Source: Candidatus Methylobacter titanis
GTDB lineage: Bacteria; Pseudomonadota; Gammaproteobacteria; Methylococcales; Methylomonadaceae
Assembly: GCA_029946125.1 (NCBI GenBank)
Contig: JAQSDX010000006.1
Location: 1 to 64,000, forward strand
DNA: 64,000 nucleotides
Direction: 5' to 3'
Position 1 is the stretch's first letter. Each line of letters begins with the position of its first letter. The notes below the pieces were generated by a model, which was not told the origin of the DNA, did not search any database, and saw only the letters and a program-made list of their open reading frames with translations. Shown here piece after piece: positions 1 through 10,140 of the stretch. Position numbers and translations under genes: made by a program.

Positions 1-123
1 CTCGCATCATGGTTAATCGTTTGGCCTGAAGCGATAATTTCCAAACAGCTTCTAATAGTTTATCTTAAATTCTGACATTATAAAAAATCAGCCCCCTACA
101 CAAAACACTACAGCAGCAAGCTA

Positions 124-485
124 TTGAACCAATTAGGATTCGGTAAACAATTACTTCCCGAAATTGAGTTGGCATACCGAAGCCAGTTAAGTGATAATTA
201 CTGGAAAACTCACCTTGAAAAAAGTTATCGAGTGACGGCATACCCAAAAGACATTGGGCTAAAAATGCAACGGTTGCTTGCTAGGTTTTCAGAGAAAGAT
301 AAGCGAAGTTAAGCGACGATTTAGTCAGACAGATTAGAGCATCATGGAATAAAATAGATGTCCGGGCCTTTGGCATTGATCCCAAAACGATGCGGCGTGG
401 ATTGTTCGAATTGAAGGAGGAGAATCCGGCGCCTAAACGTATTCGAAAAAAAGAGCGGACAGAAAGGTATAAACGGACAGAGTAA
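124..485 (+). pseudogene. Decayed transposase fragment, possibly ISAzo13-like N-terminus
   Basis: Two open frames follow each other with a frame change near 300. The first (124-312, TTG start) ends in LLARFSEKDKRS. The second, readable from about 285 to the stop at 483-485, contains FGIDPKTMRRGLFELKEENP followed by a basic tail. An 'EKD-R' segment, then a 'G-(x)3-T-(x)2-GL-EL' helix-turn-helix, then an RIRK-type basic stretch is the order I recall for the N-terminus of ISAzo13-type transposases. The linking segment is deleted or shifted and the catalytic part is absent, so the copy is dead. The family assignment is from memory of motif order only. It could be another DNA-binding protein remnant. 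Confidence 0.35.
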
Positions 486-695
486 ATCATTGGAGAAACG
501 GTAATATTACCGTACCTGTTGTCAACAGAATCATTCATCATTCACACATTTTTATGCTGGGAGGGGAAAGACATTGACTGAAATTAAAACTGAATAAGTG
601 ATTTTTCTCTGGAAAAGTGGTTCAAAATTAATGCCCGAAAATGGCTTAATTCTGCCAGCCATTGACAAACGAAACACTCTGATAGTCGCTTTTAA

Positions 696-740
696 TTTCA
701 GCCCCTTAAAAAAATTTATGGTTTAGGTTAGGGGCTGAAA
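696..740 (-). terminator. Inverted repeat after rplQ, possible terminator
   Basis: TTTCAGCCCCT at 696-706 pairs perfectly with AGGGGCTGAAA at 730-740 across a 23-nt loop. It lies about 30 nt beyond the rplQ stop and so could end the alpha-operon transcript. On the minus strand only three or so T residues follow, so as an intrinsic terminator it is weak. On the plus strand the arm is followed by an A-rich tract. Confidence 0.4.
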
Positions 741-770
741 AAATTAATAAAATACGTACTTTTTACTGAT

Positions 771-1148
771 TTAATCTTCAATAAGAGCAGTAGGTCTATC
801 AACTAACTCGACATAAGCCATAGGCGCATCATCACCGGGTCTAAACCCGCATTTCATAATACGCAAATATCCACCAGCTCTATTTTTGTAACGTGGACCA
901 AGCTCATTAAACAGCTTAGTAACCACATCACGATCACGTAATCGTGAAAAAGCAAGACGCCTTTTAGCAACGCTATCTTCTTTAGATAAAGTAATTAATG
1001 GCTCAGCATAACTTCTTAATTCTTTTGCTTTTGGTAAAGTTGTTTTTATTAATTCATGTTTAAATAATGAACTAACCATATTACTAAATAGCGCCTTACG
1101 GTGACTGCTATTTATATTGAATTTTCTTCCGGATTTACGATGTCTCAT
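771..1148 (-). CDS. rplQ: 50S ribosomal protein L17 (bL17)
   Basis: The 125-residue product begins [19 protein letters not shown], the conserved bL17 opening, and contains the family's [14 protein letters not shown] and NRAGGYLRI segments. bL17 is a bacterial large-subunit protein that packs near the exit of the peptide tunnel. The length is close to the usual 115-130 residues. It lies 17 nt after rpoA and is the last gene of the alpha operon (rpsM-rpsK-rpsD-rpoA-rplQ), the classical position. The ATG at 1146-1148 fits the conserved N-terminus. No gene follows on this strand inside the window. Confidence 0.97.
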   Translation of the reverse strand: MRHRKSGRKFNINSSHRKALFSNMVSSLFKHELIKTTLPKAKELRSYAEPLITLSKEDSVAKRRLAFSRLRDRDVVTKLFNELGPRYKNRAGGYLRIMKCGFRPGDDAPMAYVELVDRPTALIED

Positions 1149-1165
1149 TGTAAGAAGACCTAATG

Positions 1166-2179
1166 TTAGTGTGTTATTGCGTGGGTTTGATCTGCAAGGT
1201 TTTCAGGAGGCCAATTTTCCAACCGCATACCCAAAGATAAACCTTTTAAAGCAAGAATGTCTTTTATTTCTGTTAATGACTTTTTACCAAGATTTGGAGT
1301 TTTTAACAGCTCAACTTCAGTACGCTGAATTAAGTCTCCAATATAGAAAATATTCTCAGCTTTTAAGCAATTAGCAGAACGTACTGTTAACTCAAGATCA
1401 TCTACAGGACGTAGAAGAACAGGGTCAAATATTTCTTCGACTTCTACCTCCTCCTCTGCAAGCTGATCATTAACTTTTTCAAAATCGACAAAAACAGATA
1501 ATTGATCATGAAGTATAGTAGCAGCAAGCTTTATAGTTTCTTCTGGATCAACAGTTCCATTTGTTTCTAACTCGATTATTAATTTGTCTAAATTAGTGCG
1601 CTGCTCTACACGCGTACTTTCAACCTGATAGGCTACTTTAACAATCGGACTGTATGACGCATCAAGCTGAAGAGCTCCGACAACGAGGCTATGTTCGGAA
1701 TTTGATTTCCTAACACTTACAGGCTCATAACCTCTTCCACGACGCACCCTAATCTTCATATTTAAAACGCCAACTTGTGTCAAGTTGGCTATTACTAAAT
1801 CAGGATTAATAATTTCTACGTCATGCGGGATTATTATATCAGCCGCAGTTACACAACCAGCACCATGCTTAGAAAGTGTAAGCTCAACTTCATCTTTAGA
1901 ATGAAGCACAACAGCTAACTTTTTAAGGTTAAGCAAAATATCAATTACATCTTCTTGAACACCATCTATAGTAGTGTACTCATGAAGAACGCCTTCAATT
2001 TCAACATCGGTAACCGCACATCCAGGAATTGTAGACAACAATACGCGCCGCAGGGCGTTACCAATAGAATGACCAAATCCTCTTTCAAGGGGTTCAATAA
2101 CAATCTTAGAATGATTAGGTGTTTTACTTACAACCTCAACTAAACGAGGCTTCAGCAAGCCAGAAATAGAATTCTGCAT
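1166..2179 (-). CDS. rpoA: RNA polymerase alpha subunit
   Basis: 337 residues. Residues 1-235 form the N-terminal dimerisation domain that scaffolds assembly of beta and beta-prime, with the [14 protein letters not shown] signature near residue 40. An acidic linker ([12 protein letters not shown]) leads to the C-terminal domain at about 250-325. There [12 protein letters not shown] and [15 protein letters not shown] carry the arginine, asparagine and lysine residues that in Escherichia coli contact UP-element DNA and activators. The length is like the E. coli protein. It sits between rpsD (21 nt) and rplQ in the alpha operon, which ties polymerase alpha synthesis to ribosomal protein synthesis. 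Nothing is missing. Confidence 0.98.
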   Translation of the reverse strand: MQNSISGLLKPRLVEVVSKTPNHSKIVIEPLERGFGHSIGNALRRVLLSTIPGCAVTDVEIEGVLHEYTTIDGVQEDVIDILLNLKKLAVVLHSKDEVELTLSKHGAGCVTAADIIIPHDVEIINPDLVIANLTQVGVLNMKIRVRRGRGYEPVSVRKSNSEHSLVVGALQLDASYSPIVKVAYQVESTRVEQRTNLDKLIIELETNGTVDPEETIKLAATILHDQLSVFVDFEKVNDQLAEEEVEVEEIFDPVLLRPVDDLELTVRSANCLKAENIFYIGDLIQRTEVELLKTPNLGKKSLTEIKDILALKGLSLGMRLENWPPENLADQTHAITH

Positions 2180-2200
2180 TTATATCCCTCAAAACCGCGA

Positions 2201-2821
2201 TTATTTAGAGTAAAGCTCAACTACCAACTGCTCATTTATATCACTACCTAAATCTACACGATCTGGAAGGGAACTAAATGTACCTGTCATTGCTTTAGAA
2301 TTTACCTCAACCCAAGAAGGAAAGCCATACTGCTCAGTTACAACCAAAGCATCAACAATTCTTTGTTGTTTTTTTGCTTTCTCCCTGATAGTTAGAATAT
2401 CTCCCGGAGAAACTTGGTAAGAAGGAACATTAATTAATACATTATTTACTTGAATAGATTTATGACTAACTAACTGGCGAGCTTCAGCCCGAGTCGAAGC
2501 AAAACCCATACGATAGACAACGTTATCTAATCTTGACTCCAAAAGATTCAACAAGTTTTGACCGGTTGCCCCCTTCTTCAAATCCGCCGATTTATAATAA
2601 TTTCTGAATTGTTTTTCTAAAATGCCATAAATTCTGCGTAAGCGCTGTTTAGCTCTCAACTGAATTGCATAATCGGAACTTCTTGTGCGCTTAGTACCAT
2701 GTTGGCCAGGACGCTGATCCAATTTACATTTATTTTCTAAGGACTTTCCTCTGCTTTTTAAAAACAGATCAGTTCCTTCTCTTCGACTTAATTTACAGGT
2801 AGGCCCAAGATATCTTGCCAT
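2201..2821 (-). CDS. rpsD: 30S ribosomal protein S4 (uS4)
   Basis: 206 residues, the standard bacterial length. It begins [20 protein letters not shown] and has the S4 RNA-binding domain at about 95-160 ([27 protein letters not shown]). uS4 nucleates assembly of the 30S body on 16S rRNA and helps form the mRNA entry site. In E. coli it is also the translational repressor of the alpha operon. Whether the same control acts here cannot be read from the sequence. The gene lies 19 nt after rpsK. The N-terminal segment has one cysteine (PTCKLS), so it is a form without the four-cysteine zinc site. Confidence 0.97.
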   Translation of the reverse strand: MARYLGPTCKLSRREGTDLFLKSRGKSLENKCKLDQRPGQHGTKRTRSSDYAIQLRAKQRLRRIYGILEKQFRNYYKSADLKKGATGQNLLNLLESRLDNVVYRMGFASTRAEARQLVSHKSIQVNNVLINVPSYQVSPGDILTIREKAKKQQRIVDALVVTEQYGFPSWVEVNSKAMTGTFSSLPDRVDLGSDINEQLVVELYSK

Positions 2822-2840
2822 AACAAACTACTCCAGATTT

Positions 2841-3227
2841 TTATACGCGGCGTTTTTTCGGCGGACGACAACCATTATGCGGTATTGGCGTCACATCAAC
2901 AATGTTATTAATTTTGAATCCCAAATTGTTCAGAGAACGCACTGCTGATTCGCGACCTGGACCTGGACCCTTAATCATAACATCTAGGTTTTTCATACCA
3001 AATTCTAAAGCTACTGACCCAGCTTTTTCAGCTGCAACCTGAGCAGCAAATGGTGTGCTTTTTCTGGATCCACGAAAGCCCGATCCTCCAGATGTAGCCC
3101 AAGAAAGGGCATTTCCTTTCCTATCTGTGATAGTTATGATTGTGTTATTAAAAGAAGCATGGACATGAACTATACCATCCACAACTTCTTTTTTTATACG
3201 TTTTCTAGAACGATTTTGACTCGCCAT
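2841..3227 (-). CDS. rpsK: 30S ribosomal protein S11 (uS11)
   Basis: 128 residues with the uS11 hallmarks [49 protein letters not shown] and the basic C-terminus [10 protein letters not shown]. uS11 lies on the platform of the small subunit near the 3' end of 16S rRNA and the E site. The start at 3227 gives the usual MASQNRSRK-type opening. It lies 26 nt after rpsM in the alpha operon. Confidence 0.97.
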   Translation of the reverse strand: MASQNRSRKRIKKEVVDGIVHVHASFNNTIITITDRKGNALSWATSGGSGFRGSRKSTPFAAQVAAEKAGSVALEFGMKNLDVMIKGPGPGRESAVRSLNNLGFKINNIVDVTPIPHNGCRPPKKRRV

Positions 3228-3253
3228 TTACTTCAACCTCTTAAAGGAATATC

Positions 3254-3610
3254 TTATTTTCTGATTGCCTTGCGCGGGCCTTTCCGAGTACGAGCATTTG
3301 TTCTCGTTCTCTGCCCTCTTAAAGGCAATCCTCTACGATGTCTTATTCCGCGATAGCAACCCAGATCCATCAAACGCTTGATATTCATAGAAACTTCACG
3401 ACGCAGATCACCTTCCACTGTCATCTTGGAAACCACATTACGAATAGCTTCTAATTGCTCTTCAGTCAGTTCTTTTATTTTTGTCGAAGGCAATACACCT
3501 ACTTCAACGCAAATTTCACTTGCAGTTTGACGACCAACACCATAAATAGCAGTTAAAGCAATCACCGCATGTTTATGATCTGGTATATTTATCCCGGCAA
3601 TACGTGCCAT
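3254..3610 (-). CDS. rpsM: 30S ribosomal protein S13 (uS13)
   Basis: 118 residues. The N-terminal [20 protein letters not shown] and the helix-two-turn-helix [11 protein letters not shown] are typical. The basic tail [18 protein letters not shown] reaches the P-site tRNA in known ribosomes. uS13 also makes the head-to-large-subunit bridges with 23S rRNA and uL5. It is the second gene of the alpha block, separated from rpmJ by 76 nt in which I see no terminator. Confidence 0.97.
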   Translation of the reverse strand: MARIAGINIPDHKHAVIALTAIYGVGRQTASEICVEVGVLPSTKIKELTEEQLEAIRNVVSKMTVEGDLRREVSMNIKRLMDLGCYRGIRHRRGLPLRGQRTRTNARTRKGPRKAIRK

Positions 3611-3686
3611 CTAGATACTCCCCTTGGTAGCACTCTAAAGTAAAGCGCCAAATTATAGCACTGCATTAATTATGACGCAACAATTA

Positions 3687-3800
3687 TTATCCTTGTCGTT
3701 GTTTATGTTTTCCGTCTTCACAGATAACTCTAACAACACCATTTCTTTTTACAACCTTACATTTTCTACAAATTTTCTTAACAGAGGCACGAACTTTCAC
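3687..3800 (-). CDS. rpmJ: 50S ribosomal protein L36 (bL36), GTG start
   Basis: This 37-residue gene translates from a GTG at 3798-3800 as [17 protein letters not shown] and onward to KHKQRQG. It is the zinc-binding form, with cysteines spaced C-x2-C-x12-C and a histidine in EDGKH. AGGAG lies 6 nt upstream of the GTG and supports that start. bL36 stabilises 23S rRNA near the base of the L7/L12 stalk. It sits between secY and rpsM, the usual place at the spc-alpha border. The cysteine form implies zinc-replete expression; any zinc-free paralogue would be elsewhere. Confidence 0.95.
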   Translation of the reverse strand: MKVRASVKKICRKCKVVKRNGVVRVICEDGKHKQRQG

Positions 3801-3832
3801 TACTAACTCCTAGATTGCTCTTGTGCAATAAT

Positions 3833-5155
3833 TTATTTTTTTAGATTAGCTTTTTTCATTAAGCCATCATATTGCTGGGACATAACATGCGTTTGCATCT
3901 GCGAGATGAAATCCATTACAACCACGACAATAATTAATAACGATGTCCCGCCAAAATAGAATGGAACATTCCAGTAAACAATCAAAAATTCAGGCAATAA
4001 ACAAACAAGTGTAATATAAAATGCGCCAATTAATGTTAATCGAGTCATCACTTTATCAATGTAAGAACTTGTTTGAAGTCCAGGTCGTATTCCAGGCAAA
4101 AATGCACCAGATTTCTTTAAATTTTCAGCAGTTTCCTTTGAATTAAACACCAAGGCAGTGTAAAAAAAACAAAAGAAAATAATAGCTGTCGCATAAAAAA
4201 TAACATAAACGGGCTGCCCAGGCGATAGCATAGTAGCCACATCCTGCAACCAAGTAAAGCCTTTGCTATTACCAAACCAACCTGCAATGGTCGCTGGAAA
4301 CAGAATTATACTCGATGCAAAAATAGGTGGAATTACGCCAGCCATATTAAGCTTTAGAGGTAAAAAACTACTTTGCCCCGCATACATCTTTCGCCCTTGC
4401 TGCCTTTTTGGGTAATTAATAAGAATCCTTCTCTGCCCTCTCTCAACAAATACCACTAGAGCTGTAACGAAAATTGACAGCAAAAACAATAAAACAATAA
4501 AAGCTCCATTCATTTCACCGGTTCGTGCAAGCTCAAGAGTACCGCCTATTGCTTTGGGCAAACCAGAAACAATACCTGCAAATATGATGAGTGAAATACC
4601 ATTTCCAATTCCGCGCTCGGTGACTTGCTCACCCAACCACATTAAGAAAATAGTACCAGTGACCAAGGTTACCGTAGTAATAACAATAAAGCTGATACCA
4701 GGACTCAATACAACTGAGAGACCACCAGCAGTTTGATTCTGCAATGCCAACGAAATCCCAATTGCTTGAAATGTTGCTAAAACTACAGTACCAAAGCGAG
4801 TATATTGAGAAATTTTACGTCTGCCTGCCTCGCCTTCTTTTTTTAGCTGCTCCATCGCTGGAATAACAACAGTCATTAATTGCATAATGATTGACGCAGA
4901 AATATAAGGCATTATTCCTAGCGCAAACAGACTTAAGCGCATCAAAGCACCACCTGAAAACATGTTAAACATATCCAGGATTGAACCACTTTGCTGCTCA
5001 AACATAACAGCGAGTGCTTTTGGATCTATTCCAGGCACAGGAATATGGGCGCCTACTCTGTATACAAAAAAAGCACCCAAAACAAAAAGTAATCTAGCCT
5101 TAAGCTCTGAAAAACCGCCGACTTTGTCAGCCACCTGCGCTCTTGAAGTACTCAC
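3833..5155 (-). CDS. secY: Protein translocase channel subunit SecY, GTG start
   Basis: 440 residues with about ten membrane helices. SecY is the pore of the inner-membrane Sec translocon and works with SecE (encoded at 30179 here), SecG and SecA. The opening region [30 protein letters not shown] and the cytosolic loop [20 protein letters not shown] are conserved. The start codon is GTG (5153-5155) and abuts the rplO stop with no spacer, which suggests translational coupling. The gene is the near-last member of the spc operon, as in other gammaproteobacteria. Confidence 0.98.
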   Translation of the reverse strand: MSTSRAQVADKVGGFSELKARLLFVLGAFFVYRVGAHIPVPGIDPKALAVMFEQQSGSILDMFNMFSGGALMRLSLFALGIMPYISASIIMQLMTVVIPAMEQLKKEGEAGRRKISQYTRFGTVVLATFQAIGISLALQNQTAGGLSVVLSPGISFIVITTVTLVTGTIFLMWLGEQVTERGIGNGISLIIFAGIVSGLPKAIGGTLELARTGEMNGAFIVLLFLLSIFVTALVVFVERGQRRILINYPKRQQGRKMYAGQSSFLPLKLNMAGVIPPIFASSIILFPATIAGWFGNSKGFTWLQDVATMLSPGQPVYVIFYATAIIFFCFFYTALVFNSKETAENLKKSGAFLPGIRPGLQTSSYIDKVMTRLTLIGAFYITLVCLLPEFLIVYWNVPFYFGGTSLLIIVVVVMDFISQMQTHVMSQQYDGLMKKANLKK

Positions 5156-5590
5156 TTAAACCTCTACTTTGCCGCCAACAGCTTCTATAGAAGCTTTAGC
5201 CCCACCAGTTACTTTTAACCCTTTGATAGTAACAGCGCGGGTTATTACCCCAGACATAATTACTTTTGCTTTTTTAGTAAAAGAAGGAACAATATTAGCA
5301 TCAATTAATAGTTTAAGATCAATTACGTCAGCTTTTAAGCTATCAATCTCATTCAATCTAACTTCAGCCGAATACTTACTCATTAAAGAAGTAAATCCGA
5401 TCTTAGGCAATCTACGTTGCAAGGGCATCTGACCACCCTCAAAACCAACCTTATGAAAGCCTCCACTACGAGACTTTTGACCTTTATGACCTCTTCCACA
5501 AGTTTTACCAAGTGTACACCCAATACCTCGACCTACTCTTTTAGATTTTTTTCGAGCCCCTTCACTTGAACGGATGGTATTTAAAAACAT
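5156..5590 (-). CDS. rplO: 50S ribosomal protein L15 (uL15)
   Basis: 144 residues. The N-terminal [20 protein letters not shown] and the glycine- and basic-rich [20 protein letters not shown] segment thread into 23S rRNA. The globular C-terminal part ends in [19 protein letters not shown]. uL15 is a late-assembly large-subunit protein. It overlaps the last base of rpmD's stop region by one nucleotide and runs directly into secY. Confidence 0.97.
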   Translation of the reverse strand: MFLNTIRSSEGARKKSKRVGRGIGCTLGKTCGRGHKGQKSRSGGFHKVGFEGGQMPLQRRLPKIGFTSLMSKYSAEVRLNEIDSLKADVIDLKLLIDANIVPSFTKKAKVIMSGVITRAVTIKGLKVTGGAKASIEAVGGKVEV

Positions 5591-5775
5591 TACACTTCCT
5601 CAAATTTTAGCATGTATGATATTTTATTTATCATACCTCGGTTTTCAGGTGTATTAAGCACGATAACCGTCTGATTAATTTTCCGCAACCCTAAACCTTT
5701 TAAGCAGGCCTGATGGCGAGGTAAACGGCCAAACCTACTTTTTATCATCGTAACACTTATTTTATTGTCAGCCAT
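5590..5775 (-). CDS. rpmD: 50S ribosomal protein L30 (uL30)
   Basis: 61 residues from the ATG at 5773-5775 ([20 protein letters not shown]). An in-frame GTG two codons upstream (5779-5781) overlaps the rpsE stop and could also serve, adding two residues. I prefer the ATG because family members usually start with MA or MS just before the basic strand. A GGGTAGTGG stretch lies just upstream as a possible ribosome site. uL30 is a small large-subunit protein that lies near the 5S rRNA region. It is a standard spc-operon member. Confidence 0.95.
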   Translation of the reverse strand: MADNKISVTMIKSRFGRLPRHQACLKGLGLRKINQTVIVLNTPENRGMINKISYMLKFEEV

Positions 5776-5780
5776 TACCA

Positions 5781-6287
5781 CTACCCAATAATCTGTTCAA
5801 CTGATAAGCCGCGTTTTGCAGCTATTTGATTAGCACTATGCATTCCTGTAAGACCGTTAATAGTTGCCCTAACAACATTAATAGGGTTACTAGTCCCGAT
5901 GCATTTAGCTAACACGTTATGGACTCCAACTACTTCAAATACAGCTCTCATTGCTCCACCAGCAATGATACCTGTACCTTCTGAAGCAGGCTGCATATAA
6001 ACTTTAGCTGCACCAGTAGTATTCATAATAGCATACTGCAAAGTATCGCCTTTTAAGGAGACTTTACGCATATTTTTACGCGCCTGCTCTAAAGACTTTT
6101 GTATTGCAATAGGCACTTCGCGAGCCTTACTTACACCATAACCGACTCGCCCCTCACCATCACCAACTACTGTTAGCGCTGTGAAACCGAAAACTCTACC
6201 GCCTTTTACAACTTTTGCAACACGCCTTACATTAACTAATTTTTCTTGCAAACCATCTGCACTAACCTGCGAAGGTGCTGTAGACAT
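5781..6287 (-). CDS. rpsE: 30S ribosomal protein S5 (uS5)
   Basis: 168 residues. The N-terminal double-stranded-RNA-binding-like domain contains [20 protein letters not shown], the loop in which spectinomycin-resistance changes occur in E. coli. Here it looks wild type. The C-terminal domain has [18 protein letters not shown] and [13 protein letters not shown]. uS5 lies at the mRNA entry channel and is involved in decoding fidelity together with uS4. It follows rplR with a 9-nt gap. Confidence 0.97.
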   Translation of the reverse strand: MSTAPSQVSADGLQEKLVNVRRVAKVVKGGRVFGFTALTVVGDGEGRVGYGVSKAREVPIAIQKSLEQARKNMRKVSLKGDTLQYAIMNTTGAAKVYMQPASEGTGIIAGGAMRAVFEVVGVHNVLAKCIGTSNPINVVRATINGLTGMHSANQIAAKRGLSVEQIIG

Positions 6288-6296
6288 ATTATTCCC

Positions 6297-6650
6297 CTAA
6301 AATTTCAAACCGGCTTCACGTGCCGCATCAGCTAATGCCTTGACGCGACCATGATATTTAAACCCTGAACGATCAAAAGCAACTTCAGAAACACCTGCGG
6401 AAATTGCTTTTTGTGCAATAAACTTTCCTACTTCAGCCGCAGCAGTTATATTTCCAGTATTTTTTAACGTAGATTTAATTTCGGCCTGGGTTGTTGAAGC
6501 ACTTGCTAGAGTTGTCGTTCCATCAGCACTAATGATCTGAGCATAAATATGTTGCGCAGTTTTGTGAATTGATAAACGTGTTGCACTTAATTTCTTAATT
6601 TTACTGCGCAATTTTAATGCGCGCTTCATACGAGATTGTTTCTTATCCAT
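6297..6650 (-). CDS. rplR: 50S ribosomal protein L18 (uL18)
   Basis: 117 residues. A basic N-terminal tail ([19 protein letters not shown]) is followed by a compact domain ending [22 protein letters not shown], the conserved uL18 C-terminus. uL18 binds 5S rRNA and, with uL5, helps dock the 5S particle into the central protuberance. It lies in the spc operon between rplF and rpsE with 9-nt gaps on both sides. Confidence 0.97.
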   Translation of the reverse strand: MDKKQSRMKRALKLRSKIKKLSATRLSIHKTAQHIYAQIISADGTTTLASASTTQAEIKSTLKNTGNITAAAEVGKFIAQKAISAGVSEVAFDRSGFKYHGRVKALADAAREAGLKF

Positions 6651-6659
6651 TACGCTACC

Positions 6660-7193
6660 TTACTTCTTCTTAGCTTCTTTTCTTGCAACATGCTCATCAG
6701 CATATCTGACACCTTTGCCTTTATAAGGTTCTGGTGGGCGATAAGCTCTTATTTTTGCAGCAACTTCACCAACTAACTGCTTGTCACTACCTTTGACAAC
6801 AATTTCTGTTTGCGTAGGTGTTTCAACAGAAACTCCAGCAGGCACTTCAAAATCAACTGGATGTGAAAAACCAAGAGCTAAATTAAGTATATTCCCTTTG
6901 GCTTGAGCTCTATAGCCCACACCAATCAAGGTCAATTTTTTTTCAAAGCCTGCTGATACACCAATAATCATATTGCTTACGATTGCTCTAGCCGTTCCAG
7001 CTTGAGCAGTAGCTTTTTTATCATTCTTATCCCACTGGACCTGGATCACGTTATCCGTAATATCTAGACTAACAGCCGAATTAATAACATAAGATAATTG
7101 ACCATTATTTCCCTTTACAGTCACATTATTACCCACTAGCTTTATATCCACACCACCTGGGACAATTACTGGAGCTTTAGCAATTCTTGACAT
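6660..7193 (-). CDS. rplF: 50S ribosomal protein L6 (uL6)
   Basis: 177 residues, made of two similar alpha/beta domains. The C-terminal signature [25 protein letters not shown] is clear. uL6 lies near the factor-binding site at the base of the L7/L12 stalk and close to the sarcin-ricin loop. The start [17 protein letters not shown] is the usual one. It follows rpsH by 15 nt. Confidence 0.97.
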   Translation of the reverse strand: MSRIAKAPVIVPGGVDIKLVGNNVTVKGNNGQLSYVINSAVSLDITDNVIQVQWDKNDKKATAQAGTARAIVSNMIIGVSAGFEKKLTLIGVGYRAQAKGNILNLALGFSHPVDFEVPAGVSVETPTQTEIVVKGSDKQLVGEVAAKIRAYRPPEPYKGKGVRYADEHVARKEAKKK

Positions 7194-7208
7194 AACCTGA
7201 CCTACACC

Positions 7209-7604
7209 TTAACAAACAGTACAAATGACTTCACCGCCATGTCCAATTGAACGGGCAGCTCTATCGGTCATAACACCATTTGATGTTGATACAATAGCAA
7301 TCCCTAGCCCGCCAAGAACTTTCGGCAACTCATCCTTAGATTTATAAATACGTAAACCAGGTTTACTAATTCTTTTTATATTTTCAATTACTGGAGCGCC
7401 TTTAAAGTACTTCAACTCGATAGTCATTTCTGTATGACTTCCGATTGTTTCCATAGAAAATCCCGTAATAAAACCTTCTTCTTTTAACACCTTGGCAATA
7501 GAAACTTTTAATTTTGACGAAGGCTGCTTAACAATTTTTTTACCAGCAGATTGACCATTTCTAATTCGGGTCAGCATATCTGCAACTGGGTCTGTCATAC
7601 TCAT
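7209..7604 (-). CDS. rpsH: 30S ribosomal protein S8 (uS8)
   Basis: 131 residues. [18 protein letters not shown] and the C-terminal [21 protein letters not shown] with a terminal cysteine are diagnostic. uS8 binds helix 21 of 16S rRNA early in 30S assembly. In E. coli it also represses spc-operon translation by binding an rRNA-like site near rplE. I did not establish such a site here. Confidence 0.97.
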   Translation of the reverse strand: MSMTDPVADMLTRIRNGQSAGKKIVKQPSSKLKVSIAKVLKEEGFITGFSMETIGSHTEMTIELKYFKGAPVIENIKRISKPGLRIYKSKDELPKVLGGLGIAIVSTSNGVMTDRAARSIGHGGEVICTVC

Positions 7605-7637
7605 TTTATAATCTCTCTAAACTTGATCTAAAAGATC

Positions 7638-7943
7638 TTACCAACTTGCCTTTACCAAGCCTGGCACATCGCCACGCATTGTTGCTTCTCTTAGTTTATT
7701 TCGACTAAGACCAAACTTACGGTAATAACCGTGCGGACGCCCAGTTAAGTTACAACGGTTACGAACTCTTGATGCGCTAGAGTCTCTCGGTAGCTTCTGA
7801 AGTTGTAAATGAGCAGATTCTTTATCTTCAAATGAGGCATTGGGATCTCTGATAACTTCTTTCAAAGATTTACGCTTAACATCATATTTTTTTACTAAAA
7901 TTTTACGCTTTTCTTCACGCGCAATCATTGATTTTTTTGCCAT
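7638..7943 (-). CDS. rpsN: 30S ribosomal protein S14, long zinc-free form
   Basis: 101 residues, the long form of uS14. It has a single cysteine (in [18 protein letters not shown]) and lacks the paired CxxC motifs of the short zinc form, so it should not need zinc. The C-terminal [20 protein letters not shown] is conserved. uS14 lies in the head of the small subunit near uS3, uS10 and uS19. Its neighbours rplE and rpsH are the standard ones. Confidence 0.97.
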   Translation of the reverse strand: MAKKSMIAREEKRKILVKKYDVKRKSLKEVIRDPNASFEDKESAHLQLQKLPRDSSASRVRNRCNLTGRPHGYYRKFGLSRNKLREATMRGDVPGLVKASW

Positions 7944-7956
7944 TTTAATGCGCCCT

Positions 7957-8496
7957 TTAGTTCTTAAATGGAAAATTAAAAAGCTTCAACAAAGCCAAAC
8001 CTTCTTCATTAGTTTGAGCTGTTGTTGTGATAGTTATATCCATACCACGCAGAGTGTCAATTTTGTCATAATCAATTTCAGGGAAAATGATTTGCTCTTT
8101 AACACCCATGGAATAATTACCACGCCCATCAAAGCTTTTAGGGCTTAATCCTCTAAAATCGCGAATCCGAGGAATAGAAATACTTATTAAGCGATCTAGG
8201 AATTCATACATTCTATCGCTACGCAGCGTTACTTTGCAACCAATAGGCATATCATCACGGATTTTGAATCCCGCAATTGATTTTCTTGCCAATGTAACAA
8301 CTGGTTTTTGACCTGAAATTTTTTCCATGTCACTAACAGCAGATTGCAGGACTTTTTTATCGGCAACAGCACCACCAACACCCATATTGAGAGTTATTTT
8401 TGTGATCCGCGGAGCCTGCATTACAGAATTGTAAGCAAATTGCTCTACCAATGCTGGAAGGATTTTTTCTTTATATACGGTTTCTAGTCTAGTCAT
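7957..8496 (-). CDS. rplE: 50S ribosomal protein L5 (uL5)
   Basis: 179 residues, the typical length. [19 protein letters not shown], the [23 protein letters not shown] stretch and the C-terminal [20 protein letters not shown] are the family hallmarks. uL5 binds 5S rRNA, forms part of the central protuberance and bridges to uS13 in the 30S head. The gene follows rplX by 17 nt. Confidence 0.97.
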   Translation of the reverse strand: MTRLETVYKEKILPALVEQFAYNSVMQAPRITKITLNMGVGGAVADKKVLQSAVSDMEKISGQKPVVTLARKSIAGFKIRDDMPIGCKVTLRSDRMYEFLDRLISISIPRIRDFRGLSPKSFDGRGNYSMGVKEQIIFPEIDYDKIDTLRGMDITITTTAQTNEEGLALLKLFNFPFKN

Positions 8497-8512
8497 GATT
8501 TTTATCTACACC

Positions 8513-8830
8513 TTATACATCAACAACTTCATTTGTTGACTTAAAATATCTGACTTTTTTTCCATCTTCTAGAAACTTAAAGCCGACACGATCCGCTTTT
8601 TTGGTCTCAGGATTATATAATCCTATATTGGAAATATTAATCGGCATATCTTTGACGACAATTCCACCCGAAACCCCAGCATTTGGATTTGGTTTTTGGT
8701 TCTTTTTAACTTGGTTTATTCCTTCAACCAAAACCTTATTATCCTTTAAAACCTTACTCACCCTACCACTCTTACCTTTATCTTTACCGGTACGAACGAT
8801 AACTTCATCGCCTTGTTTAATTCTTTGCAT
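8513..8830 (-). CDS. rplX: 50S ribosomal protein L24 (uL24)
   Basis: 105 residues with an N-terminal KOW motif ([20 protein letters not shown]). The [22 protein letters not shown] segment follows and the C-terminus contains [16 protein letters not shown]. uL24 binds the 5' end of 23S rRNA and starts large-subunit assembly; its loop later lies at the tunnel exit. It stands 12 nt after rplN. Confidence 0.97.
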   Translation of the reverse strand: MQRIKQGDEVIVRTGKDKGKSGRVSKVLKDNKVLVEGINQVKKNQKPNPNAGVSGGIVVKDMPINISNIGLYNPETKKADRVGFKFLEDGKKVRYFKSTNEVVDV

Positions 8831-8842
8831 TTGAAACCTACC

Positions 8843-9211
8843 TTATAAAACTTCAGGAGCTAGCGAAATGATTTTCATAAATTTTTCACCTCTTAGCTCG
8901 CGTGTTACAGGGCCAAAAATGCGCGTACCTAGTGGCTGTAAATTATTATTTAGAATGACTGCTGCATTACCATCAAAACGAATAAGCGAACCATCAGGTC
9001 TACGTACACCTTTTCGGGTTCTTACAACTAATGCGTTGTAAACTTCGCCTTTTTTAACTCTTCCTCGTGGAATAGCATCTTTAATACTGACTTTGATAAT
9101 ATCACCAATACCAGCATAACGTCTATGTGACCCACCTAATACTTTGATACACATGACCCTTTTTGCGCCGCTATTATCGGCGACGTCAAGGTTAGTTTGC
9201 ATCTGAATCAT
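8843..9211 (-). CDS. rplN: 50S ribosomal protein L14 (uL14)
   Basis: 122 residues, the invariant length for bacterial uL14. [20 protein letters not shown] and the [21 protein letters not shown] motif are clear. uL14 lies on the subunit interface and forms an intersubunit bridge. It is also the docking site of the silencing factor RsfS in known systems. It is the first gene of the spc block, 42 nt after rpsQ. I see no convincing promoter in that gap. Confidence 0.97.
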   Translation of the reverse strand: MIQMQTNLDVADNSGAKRVMCIKVLGGSHRRYAGIGDIIKVSIKDAIPRGRVKKGEVYNALVVRTRKGVRRPDGSLIRFDGNAAVILNNNLQPLGTRIFGPVTRELRGEKFMKIISLAPEVL

Positions 9212-9253
9212 GATTTATTCCTAATTATATGTTTATTAAATAGCGTAGTAATG

Positions 9254-9517
9254 CTATTTGTTGGCACTTTCCAAGACCTGAACCAACCTGAACGTTTTAT
9301 TCTTAGACATAGGCCTACATGATGTAATAGATACTACGTCGCCTTCTTGGCATACATTTTGGTCATCATGGGCCATCATTTTAGTAGAACGCTTAATATA
9401 CTTACCGTAAACAGGATGCTTAACAACCCGCTCGACTAATACTGTAATGGTTTTATCCATTTTATTACTGACAACCCGACCAGTGATCGTCCGTAATTTA
9501 GTTACATTTTCACTCAT
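9254..9517 (-). CDS. rpsQ: 30S ribosomal protein S17 (uS17)
   Basis: 87 residues forming an OB fold. [21 protein letters not shown] and [19 protein letters not shown] are the signature segments. uS17 binds 16S rRNA helices 7 and 11 early in assembly. It is the last gene of the S10 block and follows rpmC with a 1-nt gap. Confidence 0.97.
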   Translation of the reverse strand: MSENVTKLRTITGRVVSNKMDKTITVLVERVVKHPVYGKYIKRSTKMMAHDDQNVCQEGDVVSITSCRPMSKNKTFRLVQVLESANK

Positions 9518-9518
9518 T

Positions 9519-9710
9519 TTATGCGCTCGCCATTTCGTTTAATATGGTATGAATACGTGCAACATCGCGCCTAACCTTTTTCACCTGATCCGGCTTAGAC
9601 AACTGCCCAGTACCCTTTTGCATTTTAAGATTAAATTGTTCACGCGATAATTCGAGTAACATTGACCCTAATTCATCTTTTGATTTTTGGCGTAATTCAC
9701 TTACTTTCAT
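9519..9710 (-). CDS. rpmC: 50S ribosomal protein L29 (uL29)
   Basis: 63 residues, mostly two antiparallel helices. [20 protein letters not shown] and the [16 protein letters not shown] segment fit the family. uL29 lies beside uL23 at the tunnel exit, where nascent-chain factors dock. Its start overlaps the end of rplP by one base, consistent with translational coupling. Confidence 0.96.
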   Translation of the reverse strand: MKVSELRQKSKDELGSMLLELSREQFNLKMQKGTGQLSKPDQVKKVRRDVARIHTILNEMASA

Positions 9711-10123
9711 TACATTATTGTCCGAGCAGTAAAAAGTGTTTTTAAAGGCAATTTGGCCGCACCTAAAGCGAATGCTTCACGAGCTAATTCTTCAGAAACA
9801 CCCTGTATTTCATACAACATGGTTCCTGGCTTAACCTGAGCAACCCAATATTCTACACTACCTTTACCTTTTCCCATACGAACTTCTAATGGTTTTTTAG
9901 TAATTGGCTTATCTGGGAAGATTCTTATCCAGATTTTACCGCCACGCTTGACGTGCCTAGTAATTGTTCTGCGAGCCGACTCAATCTGACGAGCTGTTAA
10001 CCTGCCACGCTCAACTGACTTAAGGCCAAAATCACCAAAACTCACAGATGAGCCACGTACGGCAGTACCGTTATTTCTGCCTTTATGTTGTTTACGGAAC
10101 TTTGTTCTTTTAGGTTGAAGCAT
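9710..10123 (-). CDS. rplP: 50S ribosomal protein L16 (uL16)
   Basis: 137 residues, standard size. [39 protein letters not shown] and the [18 protein letters not shown] loop are diagnostic. uL16 binds late and positions the A-site and P-site tRNA arms. The arginine just before MGKGKG corresponds to the residue hydroxylated by the RoxA/YcfD oxygenase in E. coli, and it is present here. Confidence 0.97.
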   Translation of the reverse strand: MLQPKRTKFRKQHKGRNNGTAVRGSSVSFGDFGLKSVERGRLTARQIESARRTITRHVKRGGKIWIRIFPDKPITKKPLEVRMGKGKGSVEYWVAQVKPGTMLYEIQGVSEELAREAFALGAAKLPLKTLFTARTIM

Positions 10124-10140
10124 TTTCTCTATCCCTTCAA

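Larger units (their letters stand above)
1..770. other. Gene-poor region downstream of the ribosomal cluster
   Basis: No intact gene is visible in these 770 bases. They hold a decayed transposase-like fragment on the plus strand (about 124-485) and an 11-bp inverted repeat near 696-740. The remaining stretches (1-123, 486-695) show no coding pattern, tRNA or clear promoter. The region lies beyond the 3' end of rplQ and reads as a degraded mobile-element scar. Confidence 0.6.
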
